A DNA stretch of 54,556 nucleotides, from positions 1 through 54,556 of the forward strand of contig DASQPA010000319.1 of assembly GCA_035644215.1 (NCBI GenBank), written 5' to 3'. Source of the stretch: DASQPA01 sp035644215 (GTDB lineage: Bacteria > Acidobacteriota > Thermoanaerobaculia > Multivoradales > UBA5704). Of the stretch, positions 15,857 through 23,833 are shown piece after piece (within the stretch, counting starts at the first letter, position 1; each line of letters opens with the position of its first letter). The notes under the pieces are model-generated. The model was not told the origin of the DNA. It made no database searches and saw only the letters and a program-made list of their open reading frames with translations. Position numbers and translations under genes: made by a program.

Positions 15857-16405
15857 GTCCCACAGGTCCCCCAATCATGAACCGCTGGATCGCCATTGTC
15901 ACTCTCTGCCTGCTGGCGAGTCCGGGCCAAATCCGGGCAGACGAATTACGAGTCCCTCGAAAGGCCGCGAGCGAGATTGAGAAGGACCTGTCGTCAGCTA
16001 CGAAAGTGGAGCTTCTCAGCCTCTACAGCGGTGAATCCGATGGCCCACTGTCAGAGGAAGAGTCGAAGGTGCGCTTCCACGGATACCCGGTTCTCGGCGC
16101 TCTTGACATCACCAACCGGCCCGAGCGTGCTGCCATCGTTCATGAGCTCGCCAAGGACATCGGCCGAAGTCCGCTCAAACTGATGGCGTGCTTCTATCCT
16201 CGTCACGGAATCCGCGCTCGCCTCCCCGGCGGCAAGACGCTTGGGCTTGTAATCTGTTTCGAGTGTTCGTCAGTCGATCGATACAAAGGTGGCAAGATAT
16301 TGCAGCTCAATATCGACGACGATAAGCCACAGGACCTCCTAAATTCAATCCTCCGAAAAGCTGGTATCCGTATAGGATCATCACCGCGAAGGCCGGGCAC
16401 CTAAC
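15852..16405 (+). other. Gene cassette bounded by R' GTTAGGT and R'' ACCTAAC
   Basis: R' at 15852-15858 and R'' at 16399-16405 are exact complements, as required if both come from one circular cassette. The TAA stop of the enclosed gene is provided by the R'' core, a common cassette arrangement. Right of R'' the expected attC stem (about 60 bp) is present only as GC-rich sequence without a clear R', so the right end is probably degraded. Confidence 0.65.
15877..16404 (+). CDS. Secreted protein of unknown function (gene cassette)
   Basis: 175 aa. An N-terminal signal peptide (about 1-21, ending near GQIRA) is followed by a soluble domain with two paired-Cys motifs, MACFYPRHGIRA and LVICFECSSVDRY. 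The spacing suggests a disulphide- or metal-stabilised fold. I recognise this as the kind of small exported protein often found in cassettes, but not its function. It ends inside the R'' core. Confidence 0.75.
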   Translation: MNRWIAIVTLCLLASPGQIRADELRVPRKAASEIEKDLSSATKVELLSLYSGESDGPLSEEESKVRFHGYPVLGALDITNRPERAAIVHELAKDIGRSPLKLMACFYPRHGIRARLPGGKTLGLVICFECSSVDRYKGGKILQLNIDDDKPQDLLNSILRKAGIRIGSSPRRPGT

Positions 16406-16466
16406 TCTGCGCTGCGCCGGACCTGCGGCCGCTGGGTAACTGTGTTACATTCTCGCGCGCCTTGAT

Positions 16467-17276
16467 ATGAACGCATCCTCGACATTTGTCGCCACCGACG
16501 GCGACGGCTACGAGCTCGTGATGGGCCGGTGGAGCGAGCGCCTCGCCGTGCCATTCCTCGACTTCGCCGGCACGCGAGATGGGGAGCGTGTCCTGGACGT
16601 CGGTTGCGGCACAGGTCGCCTTTCCCAGGCGGTCGTCGAGCGCTCCATGCCCGGCGAGGTCCGTGCGATTGATCTGGCTCCCGCCTACGTCAACTACGCG
16701 AAGAGCCGCAACCGCGATCCGAGGGTCCTCTTCGAGCTCGGCGACGCCTGCGCGATGAATTTTGCCGACCACACCTTCGATCGAGTTCTTTCGATGCTGG
16801 TCCTGCACTTCGTGCCGCAGTCCACCCGGGCCATCGCGGAGATGCGACGCGTCGCCAAGCCGGGCGGCGTCGTCGCGGCCTGTGTATGGGATGTGCGGGG
16901 CGGATTCGTCGCGAACCGCATGTTTTTTGACACCGCCGCGGCTCTCGACCCGAAGGCGAACGAACGTCGCGCCCGGAACTACACCCGGCCCCTGACCAGG
17001 CCAGGCGAGCTCGGGAGAGCCTGGCGAGACGCAGGCCTCCAGGAGGTCGTCGAAACCTCGCTCGGCATCCGGATGGAGTTCAACTCCTTCGCAGACTACT
17101 GGGCGCCGTATGGCGGCAAGGATGGGCCCGCCGCGGAGTACGTCGCAACCCTCGGCCAAGCGGAGCGAGCGAGGCTCGTCGAGGCGGTACGGGCGGCCTT
17201 CCTGGACGGCGAGCCCGACGGTCCCCGCTCGTATGCAGCCCTGGCCTGGGCAGTGAAGGGCAGGGCTCCTGGGTGA
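16467..17276 (+). CDS. Class I SAM-dependent methyltransferase
   Basis: 269 aa. The Rossmann core has motif I VLDVGCGTGRL, motif II AIDLAPAYV, the LGDACAMNF acidic turn and post-I VLSMLVLHFVPQ, typical of UbiE/Methyltransf_11 members. Substrate unknown. It is higher in GC than the cassette genes to the left. It lies just right of the degraded cassette end, so it may be resident chromosome or part of the cluster; I see no attC after it. Confidence 0.87.
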   Translation: MNASSTFVATDGDGYELVMGRWSERLAVPFLDFAGTRDGERVLDVGCGTGRLSQAVVERSMPGEVRAIDLAPAYVNYAKSRNRDPRVLFELGDACAMNFADHTFDRVLSMLVLHFVPQSTRAIAEMRRVAKPGGVVAACVWDVRGGFVANRMFFDTAAALDPKANERRARNYTRPLTRPGELGRAWRDAGLQEVVETSLGIRMEFNSFADYWAPYGGKDGPAAEYVATLGQAERARLVEAVRAAFLDGEPDGPRSYAALAWAVKGRAPG

Positions 17277-17687
17277 ATGCCAGGCCGCGGTAAGGCCCTA
17301 GCGAAGTCACCGACCTCAAACCGACGGCGCTAACTTAGCCGCCAAGGGCGGGGGTAGGAGGCTGTCGAGGAGGGCCCGGCCCCGCCGGAGATGAATCTCC
17401 GGGCGGAGCTCCGGCCGAGGAGAACGCCGCCAATCTGGGCACCGGTAAGTTAGCGCCTACGGGGCCGGGGGTGAGGGGTCTCGCCGGCCCGGACCCGGGA
17501 ACCTTTTTCAGAGCAGCGCTGGCGTCCTCGCCGGCTTCTTCTTCCCCCGCCCGGCCGGCGGGGACGCCAGCGCTCCCAGGGAAAAATCGGTCTCGTCGGT
17601 ACAGATCTGCCCCAGGTCTGACATCTAGATAGAGGAGCTCCGGGATAAGATCCTCCTGCCAGCCGTCCCAGGAGACCGAGAGACACC
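17277..17687. other. Gene-free stretch with inverted-repeat elements
   Basis: 411 bp. It holds the paired GGCGCTAACTTA repeats (17328-17455) and the CCGGAGATGAATCTCCGG hairpin (17385-17402). The last 100 bp precede the YncE-like gene; I see no clear promoter. The sequence GAGACCGAGAGACACC lies before its ATG. Confidence 0.6.
17328..17455. repeat. Inverted repeat GGCGCTAACTTA ... TAAGTTAGCGCC
   Basis: A perfect 12-bp inverted pair encloses about 100 bp. The inner part carries GGGCCCGG followed by the perfect hairpin CCGGAGATGAATCTCCGG; the same composite occurs at 30855-30889. The outer motif also occurs once each at 12283-12295 and 31679-31690. It superficially resembles attC core sites but does not fit RYYYAAC/GTTRRRY. 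Confidence 0.65.
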
Positions 17688-20183
17688 ATGAAGACCGCGC
17701 GCCCGATCCCGCTGCTCGTTTTCGCCGTTTTGACCGTTTTCGCCGGCCTGACCGCCGCCTGCCGCCCCGCGAGCGCCCCGGGGCGGCCGCCGGCCCCCGC
17801 GCCCGCCGCCCTGCCGCTCCCCACCGGGATGCGGCTCGACCCGGCCGGCCGCACGTTCGACGTCGGCAACATGCCGCTCGCCATCGTCGCCGTTCCCGGC
17901 GACCCGGGACGGGCGGTGGTCCTCCTCTCCGGCTGGCGCCAGCAGGGGCTCCAGGTGATCGACCTCGTGGCCGGCAAGGTGGTCCAGACCGTCGAGCAGC
18001 CCGCCGCCTTCCTGGGGCTCGCCTTCTCTCCCGACGGGCATACCCTCTACGCCTCGGGCGGCAACGAGGATGTCCTCTTCCGCTACCGCTGGGAGAACGG
18101 GACCGCCACTCTGGTCGACCGGATCGCCCTCGCCCCCAAGGACCCGCAGAAGCCGTCCACCCGCTTCCCGGCCGGGCTCGCTCTGTCGCCCGACGGGGCG
18201 ACCCTCTATGTGGCCGAGAACCTGAGCGACTCCCTGGCCGTGGTCGACCTGGCGAGCGCCACGGTGGTCGAGCGGCACCCCACGGAGCGGTTCCCCTACG
18301 GAGTCACCACCGCCGCCGACGGCACCGTCTACGTCTCGGCCTGGGGGGGGACGACGGTCGCCGTCTTCACTCCCGCCGATGCCGGGAGCACCGGGAGCAC
18401 CGGCGGCGAGAAGCGGCTCCACGAGGCGGGGCGCATCACGGTCGGCCGGCACCCCTCGGCGCTGCTCCTCAACGGCAGCGGCTCGCGGCTCTTCGTGGCC
18501 TCGGCCTCGACCGACCGGGTCGTGGTGGTCGATACCGGGGCGCGGAAGGTCCTGACGGAGCTCCTCGACCCGCCCCCCTCCGGCCCGGCCGAGGGGGCGA
18601 CCCCCAACGCCCTCGCCCTGTCGGCCGATGGCACCCGCCTCTACGTCGCCGAGGCCGACGCCAACGCCGTCGCCGTCTTCGACCTCTCGGCGGCCACCGC
18701 CGGCCTGCCCGCGGGCGGCGCGTCGACCGGTGAGCGCAAAGATCGCGAGGACCGGCTGGCCGGCCGCATCCCGGCCGGCTGGTACCCCACGGCCCTCCTC
18801 GCCCGCGGCGGGACCGGCGGGAGCCTGGCGGTGGTCAACGGCAAGGGGAAGGGGACCCGCCCCAATCCGGACGGGGCGCAGCCCGGGATCCGCAAGGCGC
18901 CGCCGCACTCCTACACCCTGGGGCAGCTCGACGGCACGGTGACCGTCCTCCCCTCCGTCCCCACCGGCAGCGCGCTCTTCGCCCTCACCCTGCGGGTGGC
19001 CCGGGCCGACGGCTGGGACCGGCCGCGGCCGCCCCGCAAGCTGCCGCCCTTCGAGCACGTCGTCTACGTCATCAAGGAGAACCGCACCTACGACCAGGTC
19101 TTCGGCGACCTGCCGGGGGCGGACGGCGATCCCGGCCTCACCCTCTTCCCGCGCGCCGGCTCGCCCAACCACCACGCCCTGGCCGAGCGCTTCGGCCTCT
19201 TCGACCGCTTCTTCGTCAACGCCGAGGTGAGCACCCAGGGGCACTCCTGGTCGACCGCCTCCTACGTCACCGACTACGGCGAGAAGACCACCCCCTCCGG
19301 CTACTCGGACCGCCGGCCGGAGGCGGAGGAAGGCGACGCCGACGAGACCGCGGGAGGGTACCTGTGGAACCTGGCGCTCGCCAAGGGTCTCGCGGTGCGC
19401 GACTATGGAGAGGCCACGATCGAGGTGAAGCACCCTGGGGCCCCGAGCACCTGGACGTCCACGCGGCCGGGCCTCGCTCCCTTCGTCCATCCCGACTACC
19501 CGGGCTGGGACCTGGACTTCCAGGACCAGCGCCGGGCCGACGTCTGGATCGCCGAATTCGACCAGTTCGTGAAAACCGGCAAGATGCCCGCTCTGGAGAT
19601 CGTCTGGCTCCCCTCCGACCACACCTCGGGGACGACCCCCGGCCGGCCCACCCCGCGCGCCTCGATGGCCGACAACGACCTCGCCCTCGGGCGGATCGTC
19701 GAGGCCTTGAGCAAGAGCCCGTACTGGAAGAACACCGTGGTCTTCGTGCTGGAGGACGACGCCCAGAACGGCCCCGACCACGTCGACTCCCATCGTTCGG
19801 TGCTCCTCGTCCTCTCGGCCTACAACCGGCCCGGGGTGGTGCACCGCTTCGTCAACACAACTGATGTCACAGCGACGATCGAGCAGATCCTCGGCCTCCC
19901 CGCCCTCTCCCACTTCGACCACTTCGGCCGCACGCTCGACGACATCTTCGCCACCAAGCCCGACCTCACCCCCTACCCGGCGCTCCCCGCCCAGGTCCCG
20001 ATCAGCGAAAGGAACCCTCCGAGAAAAGAGGGGACCGCCGCCGAGAGGCTCGATTTCTCGGGCGTCGACCGGGCCGACGAGGGGGCGTTCAACCGCATTC
20101 TCTGGACCGCGCTCAAGGGTCCGGGAGTGCCGTACCCGCAGGCGGGGCGGGTGTCGGTTCTGGAGATGCAACGGGGGCGGTAG
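17688..20183 (+). CDS. Bifunctional YncE-type beta-propeller / phosphoesterase lipoprotein
   Basis: 831 aa. A lipoprotein signal ends near LTAAC (Cys about 25). A YVTN/YncE seven-bladed propeller (about 50-420) shows repeated LALSPDGATLYVAE-type blades. The C-terminal domain (about 455-800) is a phospholipase-C/acid-phosphatase-type phosphoesterase with HVVYVIKENRTYDQVFGD, STQGHSW, WLPSDHT and VFVLEDDAQNGPDHVD. This fusion is widespread in Acidobacteria and is annotated as a YncE/alkaline-phosphatase-family protein. It is probably periplasmic and surface-anchored; the substrate is unknown. The propeller/phosphatase pairing suggests extracellular phosphate scavenging, which would fit the PhoBR genes at 38-40 kb, though I see no Pho box here. 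Confidence 0.9.
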   Translation: MKTARPIPLLVFAVLTVFAGLTAACRPASAPGRPPAPAPAALPLPTGMRLDPAGRTFDVGNMPLAIVAVPGDPGRAVVLLSGWRQQGLQVIDLVAGKVVQTVEQPAAFLGLAFSPDGHTLYASGGNEDVLFRYRWENGTATLVDRIALAPKDPQKPSTRFPAGLALSPDGATLYVAENLSDSLAVVDLASATVVERHPTERFPYGVTTAADGTVYVSAWGGTTVAVFTPADAGSTGSTGGEKRLHEAGRITVGRHPSALLLNGSGSRLFVASASTDRVVVVDTGARKVLTELLDPPPSGPAEGATPNALALSADGTRLYVAEADANAVAVFDLSAATAGLPAGGASTGERKDREDRLAGRIPAGWYPTALLARGGTGGSLAVVNGKGKGTRPNPDGAQPGIRKAPPHSYTLGQLDGTVTVLPSVPTGSALFALTLRVARADGWDRPRPPRKLPPFEHVVYVIKENRTYDQVFGDLPGADGDPGLTLFPRAGSPNHHALAERFGLFDRFFVNAEVSTQGHSWSTASYVTDYGEKTTPSGYSDRRPEAEEGDADETAGGYLWNLALAKGLAVRDYGEATIEVKHPGAPSTWTSTRPGLAPFVHPDYPGWDLDFQDQRRADVWIAEFDQFVKTGKMPALEIVWLPSDHTSGTTPGRPTPRASMADNDLALGRIVEALSKSPYWKNTVVFVLEDDAQNGPDHVDSHRSVLLVLSAYNRPGVVHRFVNTTDVTATIEQILGLPALSHFDHFGRTLDDIFATKPDLTPYPALPAQVPISERNPPRKEGTAAERLDFSGVDRADEGAFNRILWTALKGPGVPYPQAGRVSVLEMQRGR

Positions 20184-20233
20184 GCGCCCTGTGCATCTCT
20201 GGACTCTGCTCTTCTCTGGGCCCTCACCCCCGG

Positions 20234-20273
20234 CCCCTCTCCCGGCCCTCCGCCCGGACCGCCGGGAGAGGGG
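20234..20273. terminator. REP-like hairpin, possible terminator
   Basis: CCCCTCTCCCGGC (20234-20246) pairs with GCCGGGAGAGGGG (20261-20273), a 13-bp stem with 14-nt loop, preceded by CCCTCACCCCCGG. This CCCTCACCCC/GGGAGAGGGG motif recurs in many bacterial genomes as a dispersed palindrome. Lying between convergent genes, it may terminate transcription, but there is no long T-run. Confidence 0.6.
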
Positions 20274-20379
20274 AGCTTCTATATAGGAGGAGATGGGCCA
20301 GCTCTGGAGACTCTGGCGCAAAGTCCGCAGATACGGGCCGTCTCCCGCTACGCTCCGACTCGTGGCATCTGGGCGCCCC

Positions 20380-20673
20380 TCACTCCCGGTGGAATCGGTG
20401 GAGCTTCCCGTGCGCCCACTCCCTCAGGCTCTCGACCTTCTTCCAGGCCTTGGGCCAACGCCGTAGACCCTTGCGCAGCAGCTCGTAGGCGAGCTCCGAG
20501 ACCAGCGAGAGGACGGCGACGCCGACGAGCAGGGTGAGCACCCCCTGGATGCCGGGGAGCACCAGGCCGGCGATGCCGACGAGGATGAGGAGCCAGCCCA
20601 GGGCGAAGAGGGAGAGACGGAGCCAGAACGGGAGCCGCAGGTGCTTCGGCGGATCGGCGGCCGGCTCGCTCAT
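20380..20673 (-). CDS. Small two-helix membrane protein (PGPGW/YbaN-like)
   Basis: 97 aa. Two hydrophobic helices (about 19-37 and 41-64) are separated by the short turn VLPGIQG, followed by a basic amphipathic C-terminus (RKGLRRWPKAWKKV). This matches small inner-membrane proteins of the PGPGW or DUF454 type; no biochemical role is known. It is divergent from fur, so its promoter lies in the same ~120-bp region that carries the Fur box. Confidence 0.75.
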   Translation of the reverse strand: MSEPAADPPKHLRLPFWLRLSLFALGWLLILVGIAGLVLPGIQGVLTLLVGVAVLSLVSELAYELLRKGLRRWPKAWKKVESLREWAHGKLHRFHRE

Positions 20674-20710
20674 GCTGCAGACCGTACCACGCCGCCCGGC
20701 AGGCCCCCGG

Positions 20711-20740
20711 TTGACAAACAGGACCGCGGGAGTCCAGAAT
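20711..20740 (+). promoter_or_regulatory. Promoter of the fur-iron operon
   Basis: TTGACA (20711-20716), 18-bp spacer, CAGAAT (20735-20740). The perfect -35 and the Fur box just downstream support this as the operon promoter. Confidence 0.6.
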
Positions 20741-20753
20741 ACTTCCACGTTGT

Positions 20754-20768
20754 TGAGACTTACTCTCA
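20754..20768. promoter_or_regulatory. Fur box
   Basis: TGAGACTTACTCTCA is a 7-1-7 inverted repeat (6 of 7 positions match), close to the TGAGAATnATTCTCA Fur consensus and extended by GTTG...TTAAC. It covers the expected transcription start region, so iron-bound Fur would block the operon containing its own gene. Confidence 0.75.
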
Positions 20769-20793
20769 TTAACGACGGAAGCAGGCAAACGGC

Positions 20794-21294
20794 ATGGCCG
20801 AGATCCGCGAAAAGCAGCAGTTCCTCTCCTACCTGCGCGCCCGCGGCCAGCGGGTGACGGGGGAGCGGCTCGCCCTCTTCGAGGAGATCTTCTCCCAGCA
20901 CGAGCATATCGATGCCGAGGCGCTCCTGACCGCGATGCGGGGCCGGGGGTTGAAGATCTCGCGCGCCACCGTCTACCGGAATCTCGACCTGCTGGTCGAG
21001 TGCGGCCTCGCCACCCGCCAGCAGCTCGGCCGGCGGGGCTTCCTCTACGAGCACGTCCACGGCGGGCAGCGCCACGATCACCTGGTGTGCACGGTGTGCG
21101 GCCGGGTGGTCGAGTTCGTGAGCGCCGGGATCGCCGCCCTGCAGACCGAGATCTGCCGGGCGCACGGCTTCGTGCCGTCGCACCATACCTTGCAGATCTC
21201 CGGCCTGTGCAACCGCTGCTCCGAGGCAAACGCGGCGACCGCCAGCCCCGAGCGGCAGCCGGCCGCGGCCCGGGAGGCTCTGACCCATGTTTGA
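20794..21294 (+). CDS. fur: Ferric uptake regulator family repressor
   Basis: 166 aa. N-terminal winged helix (about 1-85, with ISRATVYRNLDLLVECGL) and a dimerisation/metal domain with HVHGGQRHDHLVCTVCGRVVEF. The Fur-type regulatory His/Asp/Glu ligands and the structural Cys pairs CTVC and CNRC are present. The 30-residue C-terminal tail is disordered. Its stop overlaps the ATG of the FTR1 gene by 8 bp, so it is the first gene of the iron operon. The Fur-box palindrome in its promoter implies autoregulation. Confidence 0.92.
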   Translation: MAEIREKQQFLSYLRARGQRVTGERLALFEEIFSQHEHIDAEALLTAMRGRGLKISRATVYRNLDLLVECGLATRQQLGRRGFLYEHVHGGQRHDHLVCTVCGRVVEFVSAGIAALQTEICRAHGFVPSHHTLQISGLCNRCSEANAATASPERQPAAAREALTHV

Positions 21295-22606
21295 GTCGCT
21301 CATCGTGACGCTGCGCGAAGGGGTGGAGGCGGCCCTCATGGTGGGGATCATCGTCGCCTTCCTGCGCAAGGAGGGGTCGGAGCGCTACCTGGGGACGGTC
21401 TGGGCGGGGATCGTCACCGCGACCGCCGCCTCGCTCGCCGGCGCCTACCTCCTGCGCGGCGCGGTGTTGAACGAGGGGGTGTTCGAGGGCCTCCTCTACG
21501 TCTTTTCCGCCCTCCTCGTCGCCACCATGCTGCTCTGGATGTGGCGCCATTCGCAGGCCCTCTCGGGCGAGATGAAGGGGTCGCTCTCCCGCATCCTGGC
21601 GCGCGAGGAGACGAAGGGGGGCCGGTCGGTCGCCCTCGGGCTCTTCCTCTTCACCTTCATCATGATCTTCCGCGAGGGGATCGAGACCGTCCTCTTCCTC
21701 TCGGCCCTCTCGCTCACCACGACCGGCCTCCTCTCCTTTCTCGGAGCGACGATCGGGCTCGCCCTGGCGGTCGTCTTCGGGGTGCTTTTCGTGCGCGGCA
21801 GCGTCCGCATCGACCTCGGGCGGTTCTTCAAGATCACCGGCATCGCCCTGCTGATCTTCCTCCTCCAGCTGCTCCTGAACGGCTACCACGAGCTGTCCGA
21901 GGCCGGCTGGCTGCCGGCCAACGAGAAGACCATGGCGACCGTCGGGCCGCTGGTCAAGAACGAGTTCTTCTTCGTCATCGCGGTCCTCGCCCTGCCGCTC
22001 CTCATGCTCCTCATCCCTGGCCGGGGCCGCCTGGCGGAAGCGCCCGCGAAGGCCGATCCTGCAAGCCCCGGCAACGCCGCCGATCTGCGCCTGGCGCGGG
22101 CGGCGGGGCGGCGGCAGGGGCGGGCGCGGGCCTGGGGGGTGACTTTGGGGATCGTCATTCTTGCCATCCTCGGGCTCGGTTTCGTCTACGCCCAGCCGCC
22201 GGCCTCCCTCTCCTCGGCCACCCCGGTGACGGTGATCGGCGGCAGCAACGGGGTCGTCCGCATCCCCCTCACCTCGTTCCACGGCCAGAAGCTGGAGCGC
22301 TTCGTGGTGCAGATCGAGGGGAAGCCGGTGCGCTTCATCGCCGTGCCGGTCGATTCCCAGGGGCACATCGCCACCGCCTTCGACGCCTGCCTGATCTGCG
22401 GTCCCCGCGGCTACTACCAGGGGGGGAACGGCATTTTCTGCCTGCACTGCGGATCGGTGATCAACCCCGCCTCGATTGGCCGCGAGGGCGGCTGCAATCC
22501 CATCCCCCTCGCCTCGCGGGTCGAGGGGCGGGACCTGGTGCTCGCCGCCGCCGATCTGGCCAAGGGCGTCGCCACCTTCGCGGCCGCCCCGGCGCCCCGG
22601 ATGTAA
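21287..22606 (+). CDS. FTR1-family iron permease fused to an Fe-S-type (DUF2318) domain
   Basis: 439 aa. The permease half (1-245) has seven or so membrane helices and the two FTR1 iron motifs REGVE (10-14) and REGIE (about 129-133). A further helix (about 280-300) leads to an exported domain with DACLICGPRGYYQGG and FCLHCGSVINPASIG, the paired CxxC motifs of DUF2318 (about 368-388) seen in membrane Fe-S proteins. In Campylobacter jejuni these are separate genes (Cj1658 and Cj1660) of the p19 iron operon; here they are one polypeptide. The likely role is import of iron across the inner membrane with redox help. Confidence 0.88.
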   Translation: MFESLIVTLREGVEAALMVGIIVAFLRKEGSERYLGTVWAGIVTATAASLAGAYLLRGAVLNEGVFEGLLYVFSALLVATMLLWMWRHSQALSGEMKGSLSRILAREETKGGRSVALGLFLFTFIMIFREGIETVLFLSALSLTTTGLLSFLGATIGLALAVVFGVLFVRGSVRIDLGRFFKITGIALLIFLLQLLLNGYHELSEAGWLPANEKTMATVGPLVKNEFFFVIAVLALPLLMLLIPGRGRLAEAPAKADPASPGNAADLRLARAAGRRQGRARAWGVTLGIVILAILGLGFVYAQPPASLSSATPVTVIGGSNGVVRIPLTSFHGQKLERFVVQIEGKPVRFIAVPVDSQGHIATAFDACLICGPRGYYQGGNGIFCLHCGSVINPASIGREGGCNPIPLASRVEGRDLVLAAADLAKGVATFAAAPAPRM

Positions 22607-22610
22607 GCCC

Positions 22611-23825
22611 ATGTACCTGCGCCTCCTCGCCGAGTCGTTGCGCCGCGGCACGCGGCGGAAACTTCTCGCCATCTCGGCGGTGGCGCTCGGCACCCTGGGG
22701 GCGACGGCGCTCTCCGAGGTGGTGCTCGCCTCGGGCGACCGCCTGGCCTCGGAGATGAGCTCCTATGGCGCCAACGTCGAGGTGGTCCCGGCGGCCGGGC
22801 GGGAGACCCTGCCGGTCGCGGGCCTGGCAAAGATCCGCACCATCTTCTGGAAGAACAACATCGCCGCCCTGGCGCCGCTCTACCCCCTGCGCGTCCGTTT
22901 CTCCCCGGGAGAAGTCGTGGCGCCGCTCGTCGGCACCTGGTTCGACCACCCACTCGAACCGGGCTACCGGACCGGCCTGCCGGCCACCCGGCCGACCCTC
23001 CGGGTGACCGGGCGGTGGCCGCACGAAGGAGCAGCGGAAGCGGTGGTCGGGGAGCGCCTGGCGCGCCGGCTGTGGATCGCTCCGGGCGGCACCCTCGCGG
23101 CCAGCCTGGGCGGCCGCGCCGCGAGCTTCCAGGTGGTGGGGCTCCTGACCAGCGGCGGCGAGGAGGACGACGAAGCCTTCGTGCCGCTCGCCGCGGTGGG
23201 CGAGCTCGCCGGCCAGCCCGGCCGCTTCACCCGGGTCGAGGTCTTCGCCCTGACCAACCCCGAGACCCAGAACGTCCGCGATCCCAAGAAGATGTCGGCC
23301 AAGGAGTACGACGCCTGGTACTGCACGGCCTACCCGTCGTCGGTCGCCTTCCAGATCCACGAGGTCCTGCCGGAGGCCGACGCGCGGATCGTCTACGGGG
23401 TGACCGGGGCGACCGCCGACGTGCTGGGCCGGCTCACCGGGGTGCTCCTCGCCCTGGCGGTGGTGGCGCTCGCCGGCGCGGCGGTGGGGGTCACCGCGGC
23501 GATGACCGCCACCGTCCTCGAGCGCCGGCTGGAGGCCGGGCTCCTGGTGGCGATCGGCGCGGCGCGCCACCGGGTGGTCCTCTTCTTCCTCTCCGAGGCG
23601 GCCCTCCTCGGGCTCCTCGGCGGCGCCGTCGGCGGCCTGGCCGGCCTCGCCGCCGGACGGCTCCTCGGCAGCCAGGTGCTGGGGCTCGCCGTTCCCTGGA
23701 TGCCCATCCTCCTCCCCTTCGCCGCGCTCCTGGGGCTCGCCGTGGCCACCCTCGCGAGCCTCGCTCCGGTGCTCCGCGCTCTCGGCCGCTATCCCGCGGC
23801 GATCCTCAAGCGGGCGACCGCTTAA
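22611..23825 (+). CDS. ABC transporter permease, MacB/FtsX type (first of two)
   Basis: 404 aa. N-terminal helix (about 18-38), a long periplasmic domain (about 40-265) and three C-terminal helices ending in the FtsX-like domain with LERRLEAGLLVAIGA. The C-terminus has LRALGRYPAAILKRATA. It corresponds to Cj1661/Cj1662-like permeases in p19-type iron operons. It starts 4 bp after the FTR1 gene. Substrate not established. Confidence 0.87.
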   Translation: MYLRLLAESLRRGTRRKLLAISAVALGTLGATALSEVVLASGDRLASEMSSYGANVEVVPAAGRETLPVAGLAKIRTIFWKNNIAALAPLYPLRVRFSPGEVVAPLVGTWFDHPLEPGYRTGLPATRPTLRVTGRWPHEGAAEAVVGERLARRLWIAPGGTLAASLGGRAASFQVVGLLTSGGEEDDEAFVPLAAVGELAGQPGRFTRVEVFALTNPETQNVRDPKKMSAKEYDAWYCTAYPSSVAFQIHEVLPEADARIVYGVTGATADVLGRLTGVLLALAVVALAGAAVGVTAAMTATVLERRLEAGLLVAIGAARHRVVLFFLSEAALLGLLGGAVGGLAGLAAGRLLGSQVLGLAVPWMPILLPFAALLGLAVATLASLAPVLRALGRYPAAILKRATA

Positions 23826-23833
23826 AGACGACG

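Noticed and set aside
17328..17455. A further attC site
   Set aside because: The terminal motifs do not fit RYYYAAC/GTTRRRY and the inner arms lack L''/L' pairing.
17625..20321. 898-codon minus-strand ORF
   Set aside because: It lies exactly antisense to the YncE/phosphoesterase gene; its Gly/Arg/Glu-rich sequence is the mirror of high-GC codons and has no domain.
20348..22693. 781-codon minus-strand ORF across fur and FTR1
   Set aside because: It is antisense to genes with clear motifs, has no family signature and a biased composition.
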